The position numbers and the translations under genes are program-made. Below the pieces are notes generated by a model that ran no database searches, had not been told where the DNA came from, and saw nothing but the letters and a program-made list of their open reading frames with translations. Shown in pieces: positions 54,489 to 62,875 of a stretch of DNA of 64,000 bases; within the stretch, counting starts at the first letter, position 1; every line of letters starts with the position of its first letter. The stretch is from positions 22,606-86,605 of the forward strand of contig NZ_VWSF01000027.1 of assembly GCF_008629685.1 (NCBI RefSeq), read 5' to 3'. The stretch is from Adhaeribacter rhizoryzae. GTDB taxonomy: Bacteria > Bacteroidota > Bacteroidia > Cytophagales > Hymenobacteraceae.

Positions 54489-54518
54489 CAAATATAGCTA
54501 TCCTCTAAAATAGGGCAA
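54489..54518 (-). promoter_or_regulatory. Promoter of WYL regulator, probably leaderless
   Basis: On the minus strand TTG (54518-54516), exactly 19 nt, TATATTTG (54496-54489), a full consensus match. The ATG (54484-54482) begins 5 bases after the last G of the -7 element, where transcription itself should start, so the mRNA would be leaderless or nearly so. Confidence 0.65.
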
Positions 54519-54748
54519 ATTCAGGCAATATTCTACGTAAGCGCACCAAAAATCAGAAATATTAAGTAACGGAAAGCAGATTAAATTCACAGCAAAAAAC
54601 TATTTTTATTATGCTGGCTTAATATATTCTGGTTTATAAGCCTGATTTAACAAAGTTTGGTAAAGGTTGAATATTTGGTATTATAGCTGAACCAAGGTCT
54701 GCATTTTAAAATAATATTTTGCTTTTCACCTGTCGGCATTAATTTTTT

Positions 54749-55663
54749 TTAAGGCATATTCTTTTTTTCAAAGCGCCAGTTTGGGTTTTGCGCAAGACCA
54801 GCCGGTTCGCCGGTAAACATTTTGCCGGCTGTACGGTCGCCTTTTAATTGCCATTGGTACCAGGCAGTAGCCACCTTGGCAAATTCGCCGCCGTGCGGCT
54901 GGCCGTAAGTGCCGCCATGCCCAACATCCATGTTAGCCATAAAAACCGGCACATGATTAATGCGTTTGTAATCGTCCATGCCGTTGTTGTAAGCAATATC
55001 TTTTTCACCGCCCAGCATATACAGGGTGGGCGTATGTATTTTTAAAAGGTTTTCTTTCGTAAGGTTCGGCATGGCACTCCGGCCGTTACCAGGCGTATTA
55101 AAGATGCCACTGTTACAAACTACCACGGTGCTCACGCGCGGGTCCGAAGCAACTTCCAGGGTTTGCAAGCCTCCGCAAGACATGCCACTCACGGCTATCT
55201 TGGTTACATCAATTTTATTATAATAAGGACTCTTTTTGTCTTTGTTCTGCGCAACGGCCCAATCAATGGCATCAATAAGCTGCGATGAGGTTGATTTTCC
55301 GCTTCCTTTTTGTCCTTCCTGTGGCATAGGGCCAATGGCCACCACTAAAAAACCGTGAGAAGAAACTTCCGACAAAAAATTTACGTGTTCCCAGGGCGAA
55401 TTGGCACAGGCACCATTACCCCAAACAATTATCGGCAGCTGGTTCTTCTTTTTAAATGCATCAAGGTTTTTTGGCCGAAATACGGTGTGGGTTGGCAATG
55501 TACTTTCGGTGAGCATAATGGCCGAATGGGGGCCGGTTCCACCATCTTCTACTACCCTGGAAGAGGTTTGCACAGAAGTAGCTGGTTGCTGGGCAAATAA
55601 TGGGAGCGATGTTACCAGCGCAACTAAGGCCAACAACGTAAATACAAATTGCTTTTTAAACAT
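54749..55663 (-). CDS. Exported alpha/beta hydrolase with GMSCGG nucleophile motif
   Basis: Protein of 304 residues with a signal peptide (residues 5-24, ending PLFAQQ). The hydrolase core shows LPIIVWGNGACANSPWEHVNFLSEVSSHGFLVVAIGP, then IAVSGMSCGGLQTLEVASDPR with the nucleophile Ser flanked by Cys, TLYMLGGEKDIAYNNG with the acid, and MDVGHGGTYGQPHGGEFAK with the His. The overall pattern is of the dienelactone-hydrolase/chlorophyllase/cutinase-like group. Substrate unknown. Single gene followed upstream by a region with a repeat element. Confidence 0.88.
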   Translation of the reverse strand: MFKKQFVFTLLALVALVTSLPLFAQQPATSVQTSSRVVEDGGTGPHSAIMLTESTLPTHTVFRPKNLDAFKKKNQLPIIVWGNGACANSPWEHVNFLSEVSSHGFLVVAIGPMPQEGQKGSGKSTSSQLIDAIDWAVAQNKDKKSPYYNKIDVTKIAVSGMSCGGLQTLEVASDPRVSTVVVCNSGIFNTPGNGRSAMPNLTKENLLKIHTPTLYMLGGEKDIAYNNGMDDYKRINHVPVFMANMDVGHGGTYGQPHGGEFAKVATAWYQWQLKGDRTAGKMFTGEPAGLAQNPNWRFEKKNMP

Positions 55664-56148
55664 ACACTTTAGCGTAAAAAGTTAGGGTAATTAAATTTAA
55701 GAATATGTAAGTGTAAGAGTAAGCGGACTAATTTATTTTATAGTAGCCATACTGGCGAGCTAAGGTTTCGTAACTCATGTGTTCTGATGGGCAAAATAAC
55801 ACAAATAAACATCAGGTAAAATATAAGCTGATTTTTATTATCGAATAGTATTTACTATCTGCTAGAATATTTCTTTCTATTTGTCATCTTGGAAAGACCT
55901 ATTGTATAAAAAGCCTTGCAGGTAAAAGCAAGTAGAGCGGAAATTACCTCCTTTATTTTCTAAACAATAGATTCTTCTGGAATTCCTTGAATTCTCTAGA
56001 ATGACAATTAAGAGATTTTTATATTAGGATTATGGAAGGAGATGATTTCTATTTGGTATTATTTGTTCTATAAATTAACATAATTGGTTGTCCATTCTAA
56101 AAAAGCAAATAGGCAGGGTGGGCATCTGGTATGAACAAATAATATATA
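55664..56148. other. Intergenic region with a palindromic element
   Basis: About 485 bases without a gene, between the start of the hydrolase gene and the end of the HxlR gene, both read on the minus strand. The main recognisable content is the inverted-repeat element at 55881-56007, given separately. The rest is AT-rich. Confidence 0.5.
55881..56007. repeat. MITE/REP-like inverted-repeat element
   Basis: Left end TTGTCATCTTGGAAAGACCT (55881-55900) followed by ATTGTATAAAA; right end on the other strand begins TTGTCATTCTAGAGAATTCA and carries CTATTGTTTAGAAAA further in. The arms match once an extra stretch of about 19 bases in the right arm is skipped. The outer TTGTCAT is shared. Total about 127 bp. 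Confidence 0.5.
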
Positions 56149-56499
56149 TTATTCTTTGCTGAAAATTTTCTCCTGGTGGTTCAAACCCCAAATTTTTAAA
56201 GCATCAATAATAGGCGCTAAGGTATCGGAATAAGGTTCGGGTTTATACAAAATCTTAACCGGGTAATCATCTACTACCACGCGCTTAATTAGTTGGTGTT
56301 GCTCCAATTCTTTTAGTTCCTTGGCCAAAACCTTGGGTGTAATTCCCGGAATACTCTCCTGAATATCGGTAAACCGCTCATTGCCAACTGCTACCGAAAT
56401 AATAATAGGCAGTTTCCATTTACCACTAATTACTTCCAGCGCATCCCGCACCGGCTTCACCGTATCTAAACAAGAGAGACAAGGCTTTTTTGCTGCCAT
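56149..56499 (-). CDS. HxlR-family transcriptional regulator
   Basis: Winged-helix regulator of 116 residues. It has the N-terminal PCLSCLDTVKPVRDALEVISGKWKLPIIISVAVGNERFTDIQESIPGITPKVLAKELKELEQHQLI pattern of HxlR proteins: the Cys near the start (CLSCLD, here two), the ISGKWK helix, the RFTDIQESIPGI recognition part and the wing RVVVDDYPVKILYKPEPYS. In this family Cys residues can sense oxidants or aldehydes. It is divergent from the LLM oxidoreductase gene across 162 bases holding a 32-bp palindrome, so the pair is probably a regulator and its target. Confidence 0.93.
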   Translation of the reverse strand: MAAKKPCLSCLDTVKPVRDALEVISGKWKLPIIISVAVGNERFTDIQESIPGITPKVLAKELKELEQHQLIKRVVVDDYPVKILYKPEPYSDTLAPIIDALKIWGLNHQEKIFSKE

Positions 56500-56516
56500 A
56501 AGCTTTTATTCTAAAA

Positions 56517-56548
56517 GTATACTGCTTTCCTTTAGGAAAGTACTATAC
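56517..56548. promoter_or_regulatory. Operator-like palindrome between hxlR-type and LLM genes
   Basis: GTATACTGCTTTCCT (56517-56531), TT, AGGAAAGTACTATAC (56534-56548): 15-base arms that match at 13 positions. It begins 18 bases before the HxlR-type start codon and lies between the divergent genes. Its size and place fit a dimeric HxlR operator, which would give self-control and control of the oxidoreductase. Confidence 0.65.
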
Positions 56549-56661
56549 AAAGTAAAGTTAATATGCTTAATTTTGCAAATCTGTTTATTCCGGCGTATTA
56601 ACTTCTGGAACTGGAATAATTATAGATGATTATTTAAATAATAAACTAACGAAGCCAGATT

Positions 56662-57675
56662 ATGGGTAAACAAAATATAGCATATTCTCTTTTAGAACTT
56701 GCCCTGGTGCCGCAAGGTGGTACCATAAAACAAACCTTAAATAATTCGCTGGCTTTAGCCAAAGAAGCAGAATTATTAAACTACACACGTTATTGGTTTG
56801 CCGAACATCATAATTCGGATTATATAGGCAGTTGCGCCCCCTCGGTATTAATAGGTTACGTGGCCGAAAACACCCATACCATTAAAGTAGGCTCGGGTGG
56901 TATTATGCTCCCGAATCACTCACCTTTAGTTATAGCCGAACAGTTTGGCACCTTGGCTCATTTATATCCTAACCGCATTGATTTAGGGCTGGGAAGAGCG
57001 CCTGGTACCGACCAGCAAACCGCGCAAGCCATCCGCTCCGATTTTATGCAGGCAGCACACGCATTTCCGCAGGAAGTAGCTAAAATCCAAAATTACTTTT
57101 CTTTAGAAAACAAAACGTCAAAAGTAAGGGCTTCTATTGCCGAAGGTACCAATGTGCCGCTTTATATATTAGGCTCCAGTACCGATAGTGCGCATTTAGC
57201 AGCCCAAAAAGGATTGCCCTATGCGTTTGCCAGCCACTTTGCCTCCACTTATTTATTGCAGGCATTAAAAATTTATCACGAAGAATTTCAGCCTTCCGAG
57301 TTTCTGCAGCAGCCCTATACCATGGCGGGCATAAATGTTTTTGTGGCAGATACCGATGAAGAAGCCGAAAGATTGTTTACCACTTTAATCAAGATGTTTT
57401 TGGGGGTATTAACCGGGGCGAAGGATGCCTTGCAACCGCCAACCGAAATGACCGAAGAGTTACAGCAAATATTGCAACATCCGTCTTTACAGCAAATGCT
57501 CAAATATTCATTTATAGGGAGTAAGCAAAGCGTAAAAACGCAGATTCAAGCGTTTCTGGAACAAACCCAGGTAAATGAGCTCATCGTGGTATCTACTACC
57601 TACGCCTTTGAAGACCGGATTAAGTCTGTGAAATTATTTGCCGAAGTAATGACGGAAATAAATGAAAACAGATAA
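56662..57675 (+). CDS. LLM-class flavin-dependent oxidoreductase
   Basis: Luciferase-like FMN-dependent oxidoreductase of 337 residues, of the YhbW/MsnO8-like single-component group. It has YSLLELALVPQGGTIKQTL at the start, YWFAEHHNSDYIGSCAPSVLIGYVA with the flavin-site AEHH, IKVGSGGIMLPNHSPLVIAEQFGTL, RIDLGLGRAPGTDQQTA, and LGSSTDSAHLAAQKGLPYAFASHFA. The order and length are standard. It is divergent from the HxlR regulator and followed by the remains of an NADP oxidoreductase; with the regulator the pair suggests a detoxification or redox-response unit. Substrate unknown. Confidence 0.94.
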   Translation: MGKQNIAYSLLELALVPQGGTIKQTLNNSLALAKEAELLNYTRYWFAEHHNSDYIGSCAPSVLIGYVAENTHTIKVGSGGIMLPNHSPLVIAEQFGTLAHLYPNRIDLGLGRAPGTDQQTAQAIRSDFMQAAHAFPQEVAKIQNYFSLENKTSKVRASIAEGTNVPLYILGSSTDSAHLAAQKGLPYAFASHFASTYLLQALKIYHEEFQPSEFLQQPYTMAGINVFVADTDEEAERLFTTLIKMFLGVLTGAKDALQPPTEMTEELQQILQHPSLQQMLKYSFIGSKQSVKTQIQAFLEQTQVNELIVVSTTYAFEDRIKSVKLFAEVMTEINENR

Positions 57676-57693
57676 AATAAAGAGAGCAGGAAA

Positions 57694-58221
57694 ATGAGAA
57701 TTATTGGTACCGGTGCAATTAAAAACATCCTGGCAAAAAAAAACTCTGTTGCAGGCCATCAGGTAAAAGTTACCCGCACCTAAGATATATTGCAGCTTAA
57801 GGAAATAGCTGACTCCTTTGGGCAATGAGGCAGCCACCATTAAAGATGTTGTAAAAGGGGTAGAAATTATTATTTTTCTATCCCTTTCAACACTTAAAAA
57901 CAGCTACCAAAAACTTTACTGCAGAACGTACCACACAAAGTAATTACAATAAATACCTCTAATTATTATCCTATTCGGGATGGCGAGCTGCCTGGCTTGG
58001 AAGGCAAAAAAGAAAGTGCCTGTATTGCTCAAACCCAGCCCAGACCGGTTATTAAAGTGTTCCATAATATTTTGGCAGACACCCTGCAACATATAGGAAA
58101 ACTGACCAGGGAAGAAGTAAGAATAGCTATATTGGTAGCTGGCGATAAAGAAGAACATAAAAAAGTAGCCGCCCAACTGCCTGTCGCCTGTTCAATTACA
58201 CAATTTTTTTACCAAGTTTAA
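57694..58221 (+). pseudogene. Decayed NADPH-dependent F420-reductase-like (NADP oxidoreductase) gene
   Basis: Remnant of an Rossmann-type NADP oxidoreductase of the F420-dependent family. Pieces that read in order are RIIGTGAIKNILAKK and AGHQVKVTRT (frame of 57694), then TAA at 57781, then DILQLKEIADSFG, an extra G near 57819-57822 that moves the frame, GNEAATIKDVVKGVEIIIF, a missing T in the T-run near 57873-57877 that returns it, TAA at 57895, then LPKTLLQNVPHKVITINTSN, NYYPIRDGELPGLEG and RPVIKVFHNILADTL to AGDKEEHKKVAAQL. It ends early compared with the family. Two frame errors could be sequencing noise in homopolymers, but the two TAA codons and the lost C terminus argue for real decay. 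Confidence 0.85.
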
Positions 58222-58278
58222 ACAAATACACCTGGTTTAGAGTACTAGCTTAGTCTTTTGCGCCTGTATCTGAGCCAC

Positions 58279-59526
58279 ATGGAAATTTATATCATTATTA
58301 TTACGGTTATTGGCCTGGCGGCTTTAACTATGGCTTGGTTACCAGATTTACTCCAGAAACTGCCGGTTTCCTACAGTATACTTTTTGTAACGGTTGGGTA
58401 TTTAATGTATAAATTTTCTTCGGAACTACCAATCCCCGCCCCTTTACAGCACGAAACCCTAACGGTGCACTTAACCGAAATTGGCGTAATTATTACCTTA
58501 ATGGGAACGGGCATTAAAATTAACCGGGCCATTAGCTGGAAAAACTGGAAAATTCCTATTTTACTCGTATCTATTACTATGCTGATTAGTATTGGAGCAC
58601 TTGGTTTCTTGGGGTGGTGGGTGTTGGGTTTAGCACCGGCTTCGGCGCTTTTGCTGGGCGCAGCCATGGCACCTACCGATCCGGTTTTAGCTTCCGAGGT
58701 TCAGGTAGGTCCGCCCAGTACCGAAAAAGAAGATCATGTGCGCTTTTCGCTTACGTCGGAAGCCGGTATGAACGACGGCATGGCTTTTCCGTTTACCTGG
58801 ATGGCGATTGCCCTAGCCTTAGCTCCTGCCACCGGCGAAGATTGGTTCTGGCATTGGCTGTGGCAGGACTTTTTTTATAAAATAATAGTAGGAGTGGGCA
58901 CCGGATACTTGTTAGGCAGAATACTGGCCCATCTGATATTTATATTGCCTGAGCGCTTTAATTTTCCGGAAACCAAAGATGGATTTGTAGCGGTAGCCGC
59001 TACTTTAATCGTGTATGGGGTTACCGAAACGCTGCACGGCTACGGCTTTATTGCGGTGTTTGTCGCGGGTTTAACTTTAAGCCGGCACGAGCGGCCGCAC
59101 CATTTTCACCAGGAACTGCACGATTTTACCGACCAAATGGAGCGCCTGTTTTTAGTTATAATATTGCTTTTACTGGGTGGCAGCATTGCTACCGGCCTGC
59201 TGGATGCGCTTACTTTACCGGGTATTTTAATTGGCTTAACCTTTATATTTATAATCAGGCCGTTGGGCGCTTTGTTAACCTTGGTGGGCCAAAATATTAC
59301 CTTGCGCGAAAAAGTGGCCATTAGCTTTTTCGGTATCAGGGGTATTGGGTCTTTTTATTACCTGGCTTTTGCCTTAACCAAAGCAGCATTTCCCGAAGAA
59401 AAAATGCTTTGGAGTGTTGCGGGCTTTATTGTGTTGGTTTCGGTGTTTGTGCACGGTATTCTGGCGTCGCCGGTTATGCGCTACCTCGATTTGCGCCGCA
59501 CAAATTCTGACTTGGAAGTAAAGTAA
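58279..59526 (+). CDS. Cation:proton antiporter (CPA1/NhaP-like)
   Basis: Membrane protein of 415 residues with about 12 membrane segments. It has the family's early LPVSYSILFVTVGYLMYKF and VHLTEIGVIITLMGTGIKIN, the ion-path block GAAMAPTDPVLASEVQVGPPSTEKEDHVRFSLTSEAGMNDGMAFPFTWM (with the TDP and ND acidic residues of CPA1 transporters), and the late FFGIRGIGSFYYLAFAL. It exchanges Na+ or K+ for protons across the inner membrane. ATG 58279 (MEIYIII) is preferred to a TTG 7 codons earlier. No TrkA-type domain is attached. Confidence 0.93.
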   Translation: MEIYIIIITVIGLAALTMAWLPDLLQKLPVSYSILFVTVGYLMYKFSSELPIPAPLQHETLTVHLTEIGVIITLMGTGIKINRAISWKNWKIPILLVSITMLISIGALGFLGWWVLGLAPASALLLGAAMAPTDPVLASEVQVGPPSTEKEDHVRFSLTSEAGMNDGMAFPFTWMAIALALAPATGEDWFWHWLWQDFFYKIIVGVGTGYLLGRILAHLIFILPERFNFPETKDGFVAVAATLIVYGVTETLHGYGFIAVFVAGLTLSRHERPHHFHQELHDFTDQMERLFLVIILLLLGGSIATGLLDALTLPGILIGLTFIFIIRPLGALLTLVGQNITLREKVAISFFGIRGIGSFYYLAFALTKAAFPEEKMLWSVAGFIVLVSVFVHGILASPVMRYLDLRRTNSDLEVK

Positions 59527-59532
59527 ATATAG

Positions 59533-60231
59533 CTAGCGGGGATAAAACAGTTCGGGCTGATTTGCTACCAGCGGAATTGTATTATCGGCCGGATTTTCGG
59601 TGGGGTTGCAGTGGTAACCGAATATTTTGTATTGGGCCTGATACGGCTGCAATTTGGTGTAATGTGCGTGCCCTTCGTTTTTAGGATTAAAAGTAATATC
59701 ATGAAAAACCGTGGTAGGCAAAGGTGGTAATTTTTGCAGATGGGCAAACAAAAAATCGGCCTGACCTAAATCGCCGGAATATACCAGCCGCTCGTTTTCT
59801 TCTTCAAAAATAAAGCTGTAGGTCTGAAATCCTTCCGAGTGCCGGCCAAAAGTATCGAGCGCCGAAATATCGCTTAAGGTTTCCAGTGGGGCAAAGTTGG
59901 CGTATTTGGTAGTGTCTTTTAATTGAATAACCAGAAATTCTTCGAGCTGCTTTTTAAATTTTTCGGATTGGTACAGAATGGTAAATTGCTGGCCTTTATC
60001 GTGAAAATATTTGTGGAGTAAAATATTGGCCAGGCTGCCGCTGTGGTCGTTGTGCAGGTGCGTAATTAAGATGTAATCTATTTTAAAAAATAAATCTAGC
60101 GCCAGTAAGCGAGGGTAAACCGTAAAGCCCGCATCAATTAAAATAGTTTTGTTTTTAAACGAAAGCAAAGCCGCCGAATTAAAATATTCGGGTTCGAAAG
60201 CGCCACCCGTACCAATAAATTTTAGCTGCAT
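59533..60231 (-). CDS. MBL-fold metallo-hydrolase
   Basis: Metallo-beta-lactamase-fold protein of 232 residues. The metal motif ITHLHNDHSGSLANILL (His-x-His-x-Asp-His) is intact, with the strand TILIDAGFTVYPRLL before it, and further ligands in YSGDLGQADFLF (Asp) and FHDITF with EGHAHYT (His). The set resembles cAMP phosphodiesterase class II or RNase-Z-like proteins. Cytoplasmic. It converges with the antiporter gene, with only 6 bases between their stop codons. Substrate unknown. Confidence 0.9.
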   Translation of the reverse strand: MQLKFIGTGGAFEPEYFNSAALLSFKNKTILIDAGFTVYPRLLALDLFFKIDYILITHLHNDHSGSLANILLHKYFHDKGQQFTILYQSEKFKKQLEEFLVIQLKDTTKYANFAPLETLSDISALDTFGRHSEGFQTYSFIFEEENERLVYSGDLGQADFLFAHLQKLPPLPTTVFHDITFNPKNEGHAHYTKLQPYQAQYKIFGYHCNPTENPADNTIPLVANQPELFYPR

Positions 60232-60362
60232 ACGCGTAATATTTATTTACCCGATGAACGTAATATTTTACCGGAAGATACACAAAGCCTGCATTATAAA
60301 TTAAGCTATTTCGGAAACAAACTTCTGTTTAACCTGTTCGTTTTATAGGATAAAACTAAGTT

Positions 60363-61073
60363 ATGGCAACTGAGATGAACGTGGAAGCTAGTCCGGCCGA
60401 AAAGACCTGGCAAACGCACCTGATACTAAACAGTTTTTACGGCGAACTGGATTTGCGTAAGCCCCGCCGCGACCCGATGCACGAGCTTATTTCTACGATG
60501 CTCTCGCACCGCACCACGCACGCCAACGAAGAAAAAGCTTATTACCTTATGCGTGAGTTGTACCCCACCTGGGCAGAAGTAATGGTAGCGCCCGTGGATG
60601 ATTTAACCAAAGCCTTCGAAACAGCTCAATATCCGGGGCCTAAGGCCATCAATATTCAGAAAGCTTTAAAAATAATTCAGGAAAAAAGCCCCGACTTTTC
60701 GCTCCGTTTTTTAGCCGACTTGCCGGTAGAAGAAGCTATGGATTGGCTAATGAGTTTGCCCGGCGTAGGTTTAAAAACGGCTACACTGGTGTTGCTGTTT
60801 AATTTTCATCAACCGGTGTTGCCCGTCGATACGCACGTGTTTCGGGTAAGCCAGCGCGTAGGCTTAATTGGCGCCAAAGTTACCGCCGAAAAAGCGCATA
60901 CTATTTTATTGGAAATGCTGCCCCGCGAAGCGCCCCTTTTATTTAATTTTCATAAACATTTGTATTGGCACGGGCAGCGCATTTGCACCTGGAAAGCCCC
61001 CAAATGCGAAGCTTGCCCATTGCAACTATTATGTAATTATTACCACGAAGTTCGGCTAAAAGGACTTGGTTAA
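60363..61073 (+). CDS. nth: Endonuclease III (DNA glycosylase/AP lyase)
   Basis: Base-excision-repair enzyme of 236 residues that removes oxidised pyrimidines. The helix-hairpin-helix motif LPGVGLKTATLVLL carries the catalytic Lys, and PVDTHVFRVSQRVGL carries the catalytic Asp. The C-terminal CTWKAPKCEACPLQLLC has the C-x6-C-x2-C-x5-C arrangement that binds the 4Fe-4S cluster. The N-terminal start is MATEMNVEASPAEKTWQTHL, about 20 residues longer than in E. coli Nth, which is common in this phylum. The related branch of HhH-GPD proteins is an alternative name, but the catalytic residues are those of Nth. Confidence 0.93.
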   Translation: MATEMNVEASPAEKTWQTHLILNSFYGELDLRKPRRDPMHELISTMLSHRTTHANEEKAYYLMRELYPTWAEVMVAPVDDLTKAFETAQYPGPKAINIQKALKIIQEKSPDFSLRFLADLPVEEAMDWLMSLPGVGLKTATLVLLFNFHQPVLPVDTHVFRVSQRVGLIGAKVTAEKAHTILLEMLPREAPLLFNFHKHLYWHGQRICTWKAPKCEACPLQLLCNYYHEVRLKGLG

Positions 61074-61193
61074 AACAAGCATTAAAATATTAGCACCAGA
61101 TAAATACAAACTGCCTCTGATTACAGTTATGTTTTGCCACCCGAGAAACAAACCCGAAATACTTACCCAAGTGCCAATATTTTAATGCTTGTT
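61074..61193. repeat. Long imperfect palindrome with perfect 18-bp ends
   Basis: AACAAGCATTAAAATATT (61074-61091) is repeated exactly in inverse at 61176-61193. The match continues inward imperfectly (AGCACC... against GGCACTT..., then AGATAAATAC against GGGTAAGTAT), giving arms of about 35 bases and an inner stretch of about 50. The element begins at the nth stop codon and ends 17 bases before the next minus-strand gene. Confidence 0.65.
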
Positions 61194-61210
61194 CATAAAT
61201 AAGTTCAGCC

Positions 61211-61501
61211 TTAAATTTCGTAAACCCAAACGGCTGAAACCGAAATAATCAGCAGGGCGAAAAAAATTAATAGGTGCCGGTCTTGGCGGGAATATTTGAG
61301 GGCCTTTTTCTGTAGGTGCCAGTAAACCCACGTTAGTACAATCATATTAACCGGTAAAATAATTAAAGGCGTTTGTATGGCGCTGTGAAACTCCCAGCTA
61401 TCCCATAAAACCCAGGTTCCCAGAATAATCCAGAATAAGATGCCTGCTAAGCTAATTTTATCCTGGTATGTGGTGCGTTCATACCAGTAATGCTTTTTCA
61501 T
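61211..61501 (-). CDS. Small membrane protein of unknown function
   Basis: Protein of 96 residues with three likely membrane segments (near residues 17-33, 44-62 and 75-94), a basic cytoplasmic N terminus (MKKHYWYERTTYQDK) and a basic loop (KKALKYSRQDRH) between the last two. I recognise no family. It converges on nth across the long palindrome. A chance reading frame of this composition is unlikely, but the evidence is limited to hydrophobic pattern and length. Confidence 0.65.
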   Translation of the reverse strand: MKKHYWYERTTYQDKISLAGILFWIILGTWVLWDSWEFHSAIQTPLIILPVNMIVLTWVYWHLQKKALKYSRQDRHLLIFFALLIISVSAVWVYEI

Positions 61502-61868
61502 AAGTTTGTTTTTACATCGTTTAATTTTAATAAGTTAACGGTTTCAGCAAGCAATTCTACAGCCCGGTTTTACCAGTTAAATTCCGGTTGTCGGTGGAAA
61601 GCATAATTTACAATTTAGCAGGCGTGAGGATGATGGTAAGTACGAAATATATTAAATATACGGAAAAATTAATATTTAAGTTGTCTAACGCTTTCGTTAT
61701 AAAAATAACGCCGGAGTGTTCGAATATTTACTATTTTAAGTAGCTTGTAGTTGAGGTTTTCAGCCTAAATATTAACTCTTTTTGCCCTTTTCGGCAGCGA
61801 TAAAGTTAAACCTAAACGTATATCGGGGATAAGTTTTAACTTGCAGCTTCTAACCCCTAAATTTAAAA
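61502..61868. other. Intergenic region between divergent genes
   Basis: About 367 bases between the small membrane protein gene (minus) and the radical SAM gene (plus). No further gene, RNA or strong repeat was seen. No full TTG-N19-TAnnTTTG match is obvious on either strand. Confidence 0.45.
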
Positions 61869-62849
61869 GTGCGGCTTGTCTCTCATCCAGTGCTATGCAA
61901 TTATTACGTAACGTACCGGTGCAATGCCCGGTGTTCGTTTTGCGATATCTGGGAGAAGCCCTCGCCGTATGTGACCCTCGCCGACGTACAGCAAAACCTG
62001 CGTGATCTGAAAAAACTGGGCGTAAACGTTATTGATTTTACCGGCGGCGAACCCTTGCTGCACCAGCAACTCGACCAGTTTTTGGAGCTGGCGCATAATA
62101 TGGGTTTTATTACTACGCTTACTACCAATTGCCTGCTTTACCCCAAATACGCCCAGCGCCTGCAAGGCAAAGTAGATATGCTGCATTTTTCGCTGGATGC
62201 CGCCGAAAAAGAAAAGCACGATACTGGCCGGGGTGTGGCTTGTTTCGATTTTGTATTGGAATCTATTGCGTTGGCTAAAAAATTAGGTGAGCGCCCCGAT
62301 ATTTTGTTTACTGTTTTCAGCGAAAATATTGACCAATTAGAAGCGGTTTACGAGCAGATTGTTTTGCCTAATAATTTAATGCTGTTAATAAACCCGGCAT
62401 TTGAGTACAACACCGTAGATACCGGCGCGGGCTTAACCCCGGAGCAGTTAAAATATTTATCGGCGTTTGGTAAGCGCAAAAACGTTTACCTGAACGAAGC
62501 CTTTATTTCGCTGCGCCTGAATGGCGGCAACCACATTACCGACCCGGTATGTAAAGCGGCCAGTACCACGGTGGTTATTTCGCCGGAAAACGAATTGGTA
62601 TTGCCCTGTTACCACTTAGGCGAGAAAAAATATCCGATAAACAACAACCTGTACGCGTTATACCATTCTGATGCGGTAAAAAAGCAAATTGCCCTCGAAG
62701 GCCGATTGCCCGCTTGCGAAGGTTGCACCATTAATTGCTATATGCAGCCCAGTTTTGCCGTAGAAGTAAATAAATATTTCTGGAAAGCTTTGCCTAGTAC
62801 TTTAAAATACAACTTCTATAAAGGTACCTGGAAACGTATGTTTGCTTAA
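61869..62849 (+). CDS. Radical SAM protein with C-terminal Cys cluster
   Basis: Protein of 326 residues. The radical SAM motif RCNARCSFC (Cys at about residues 18, 22 and 25) binds the SAM-reducing 4Fe-4S cluster, with VIDFTGGEPLLHQQL (the GGEP motif) at about 55-69. The C-terminal part has further Cys (PVCKAAST, LPCYHLG, ACEGCTINCYMQ), a SPASM/twitch-like pattern for one or two auxiliary clusters. Start taken as GTG 61869 since no in-frame ATG lies upstream before a stop. The gamma-CA gene follows 26 bases later. Substrate unknown; peptide or cofactor modification is possible. Confidence 0.9.
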   Translation: MRLVSHPVLCNYYVTYRCNARCSFCDIWEKPSPYVTLADVQQNLRDLKKLGVNVIDFTGGEPLLHQQLDQFLELAHNMGFITTLTTNCLLYPKYAQRLQGKVDMLHFSLDAAEKEKHDTGRGVACFDFVLESIALAKKLGERPDILFTVFSENIDQLEAVYEQIVLPNNLMLLINPAFEYNTVDTGAGLTPEQLKYLSAFGKRKNVYLNEAFISLRLNGGNHITDPVCKAASTTVVISPENELVLPCYHLGEKKYPINNNLYALYHSDAVKKQIALEGRLPACEGCTINCYMQPSFAVEVNKYFWKALPSTLKYNFYKGTWKRMFA

Positions 62850-62875
62850 CTAAACCCCAATTAAACTCCTAAACA

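Noticed and set aside
57916..58176. Minus-strand frame over the NADP oxidoreductase remnant
   Set aside because: The plus strand carries clear family blocks here, so the minus frame is a shadow.
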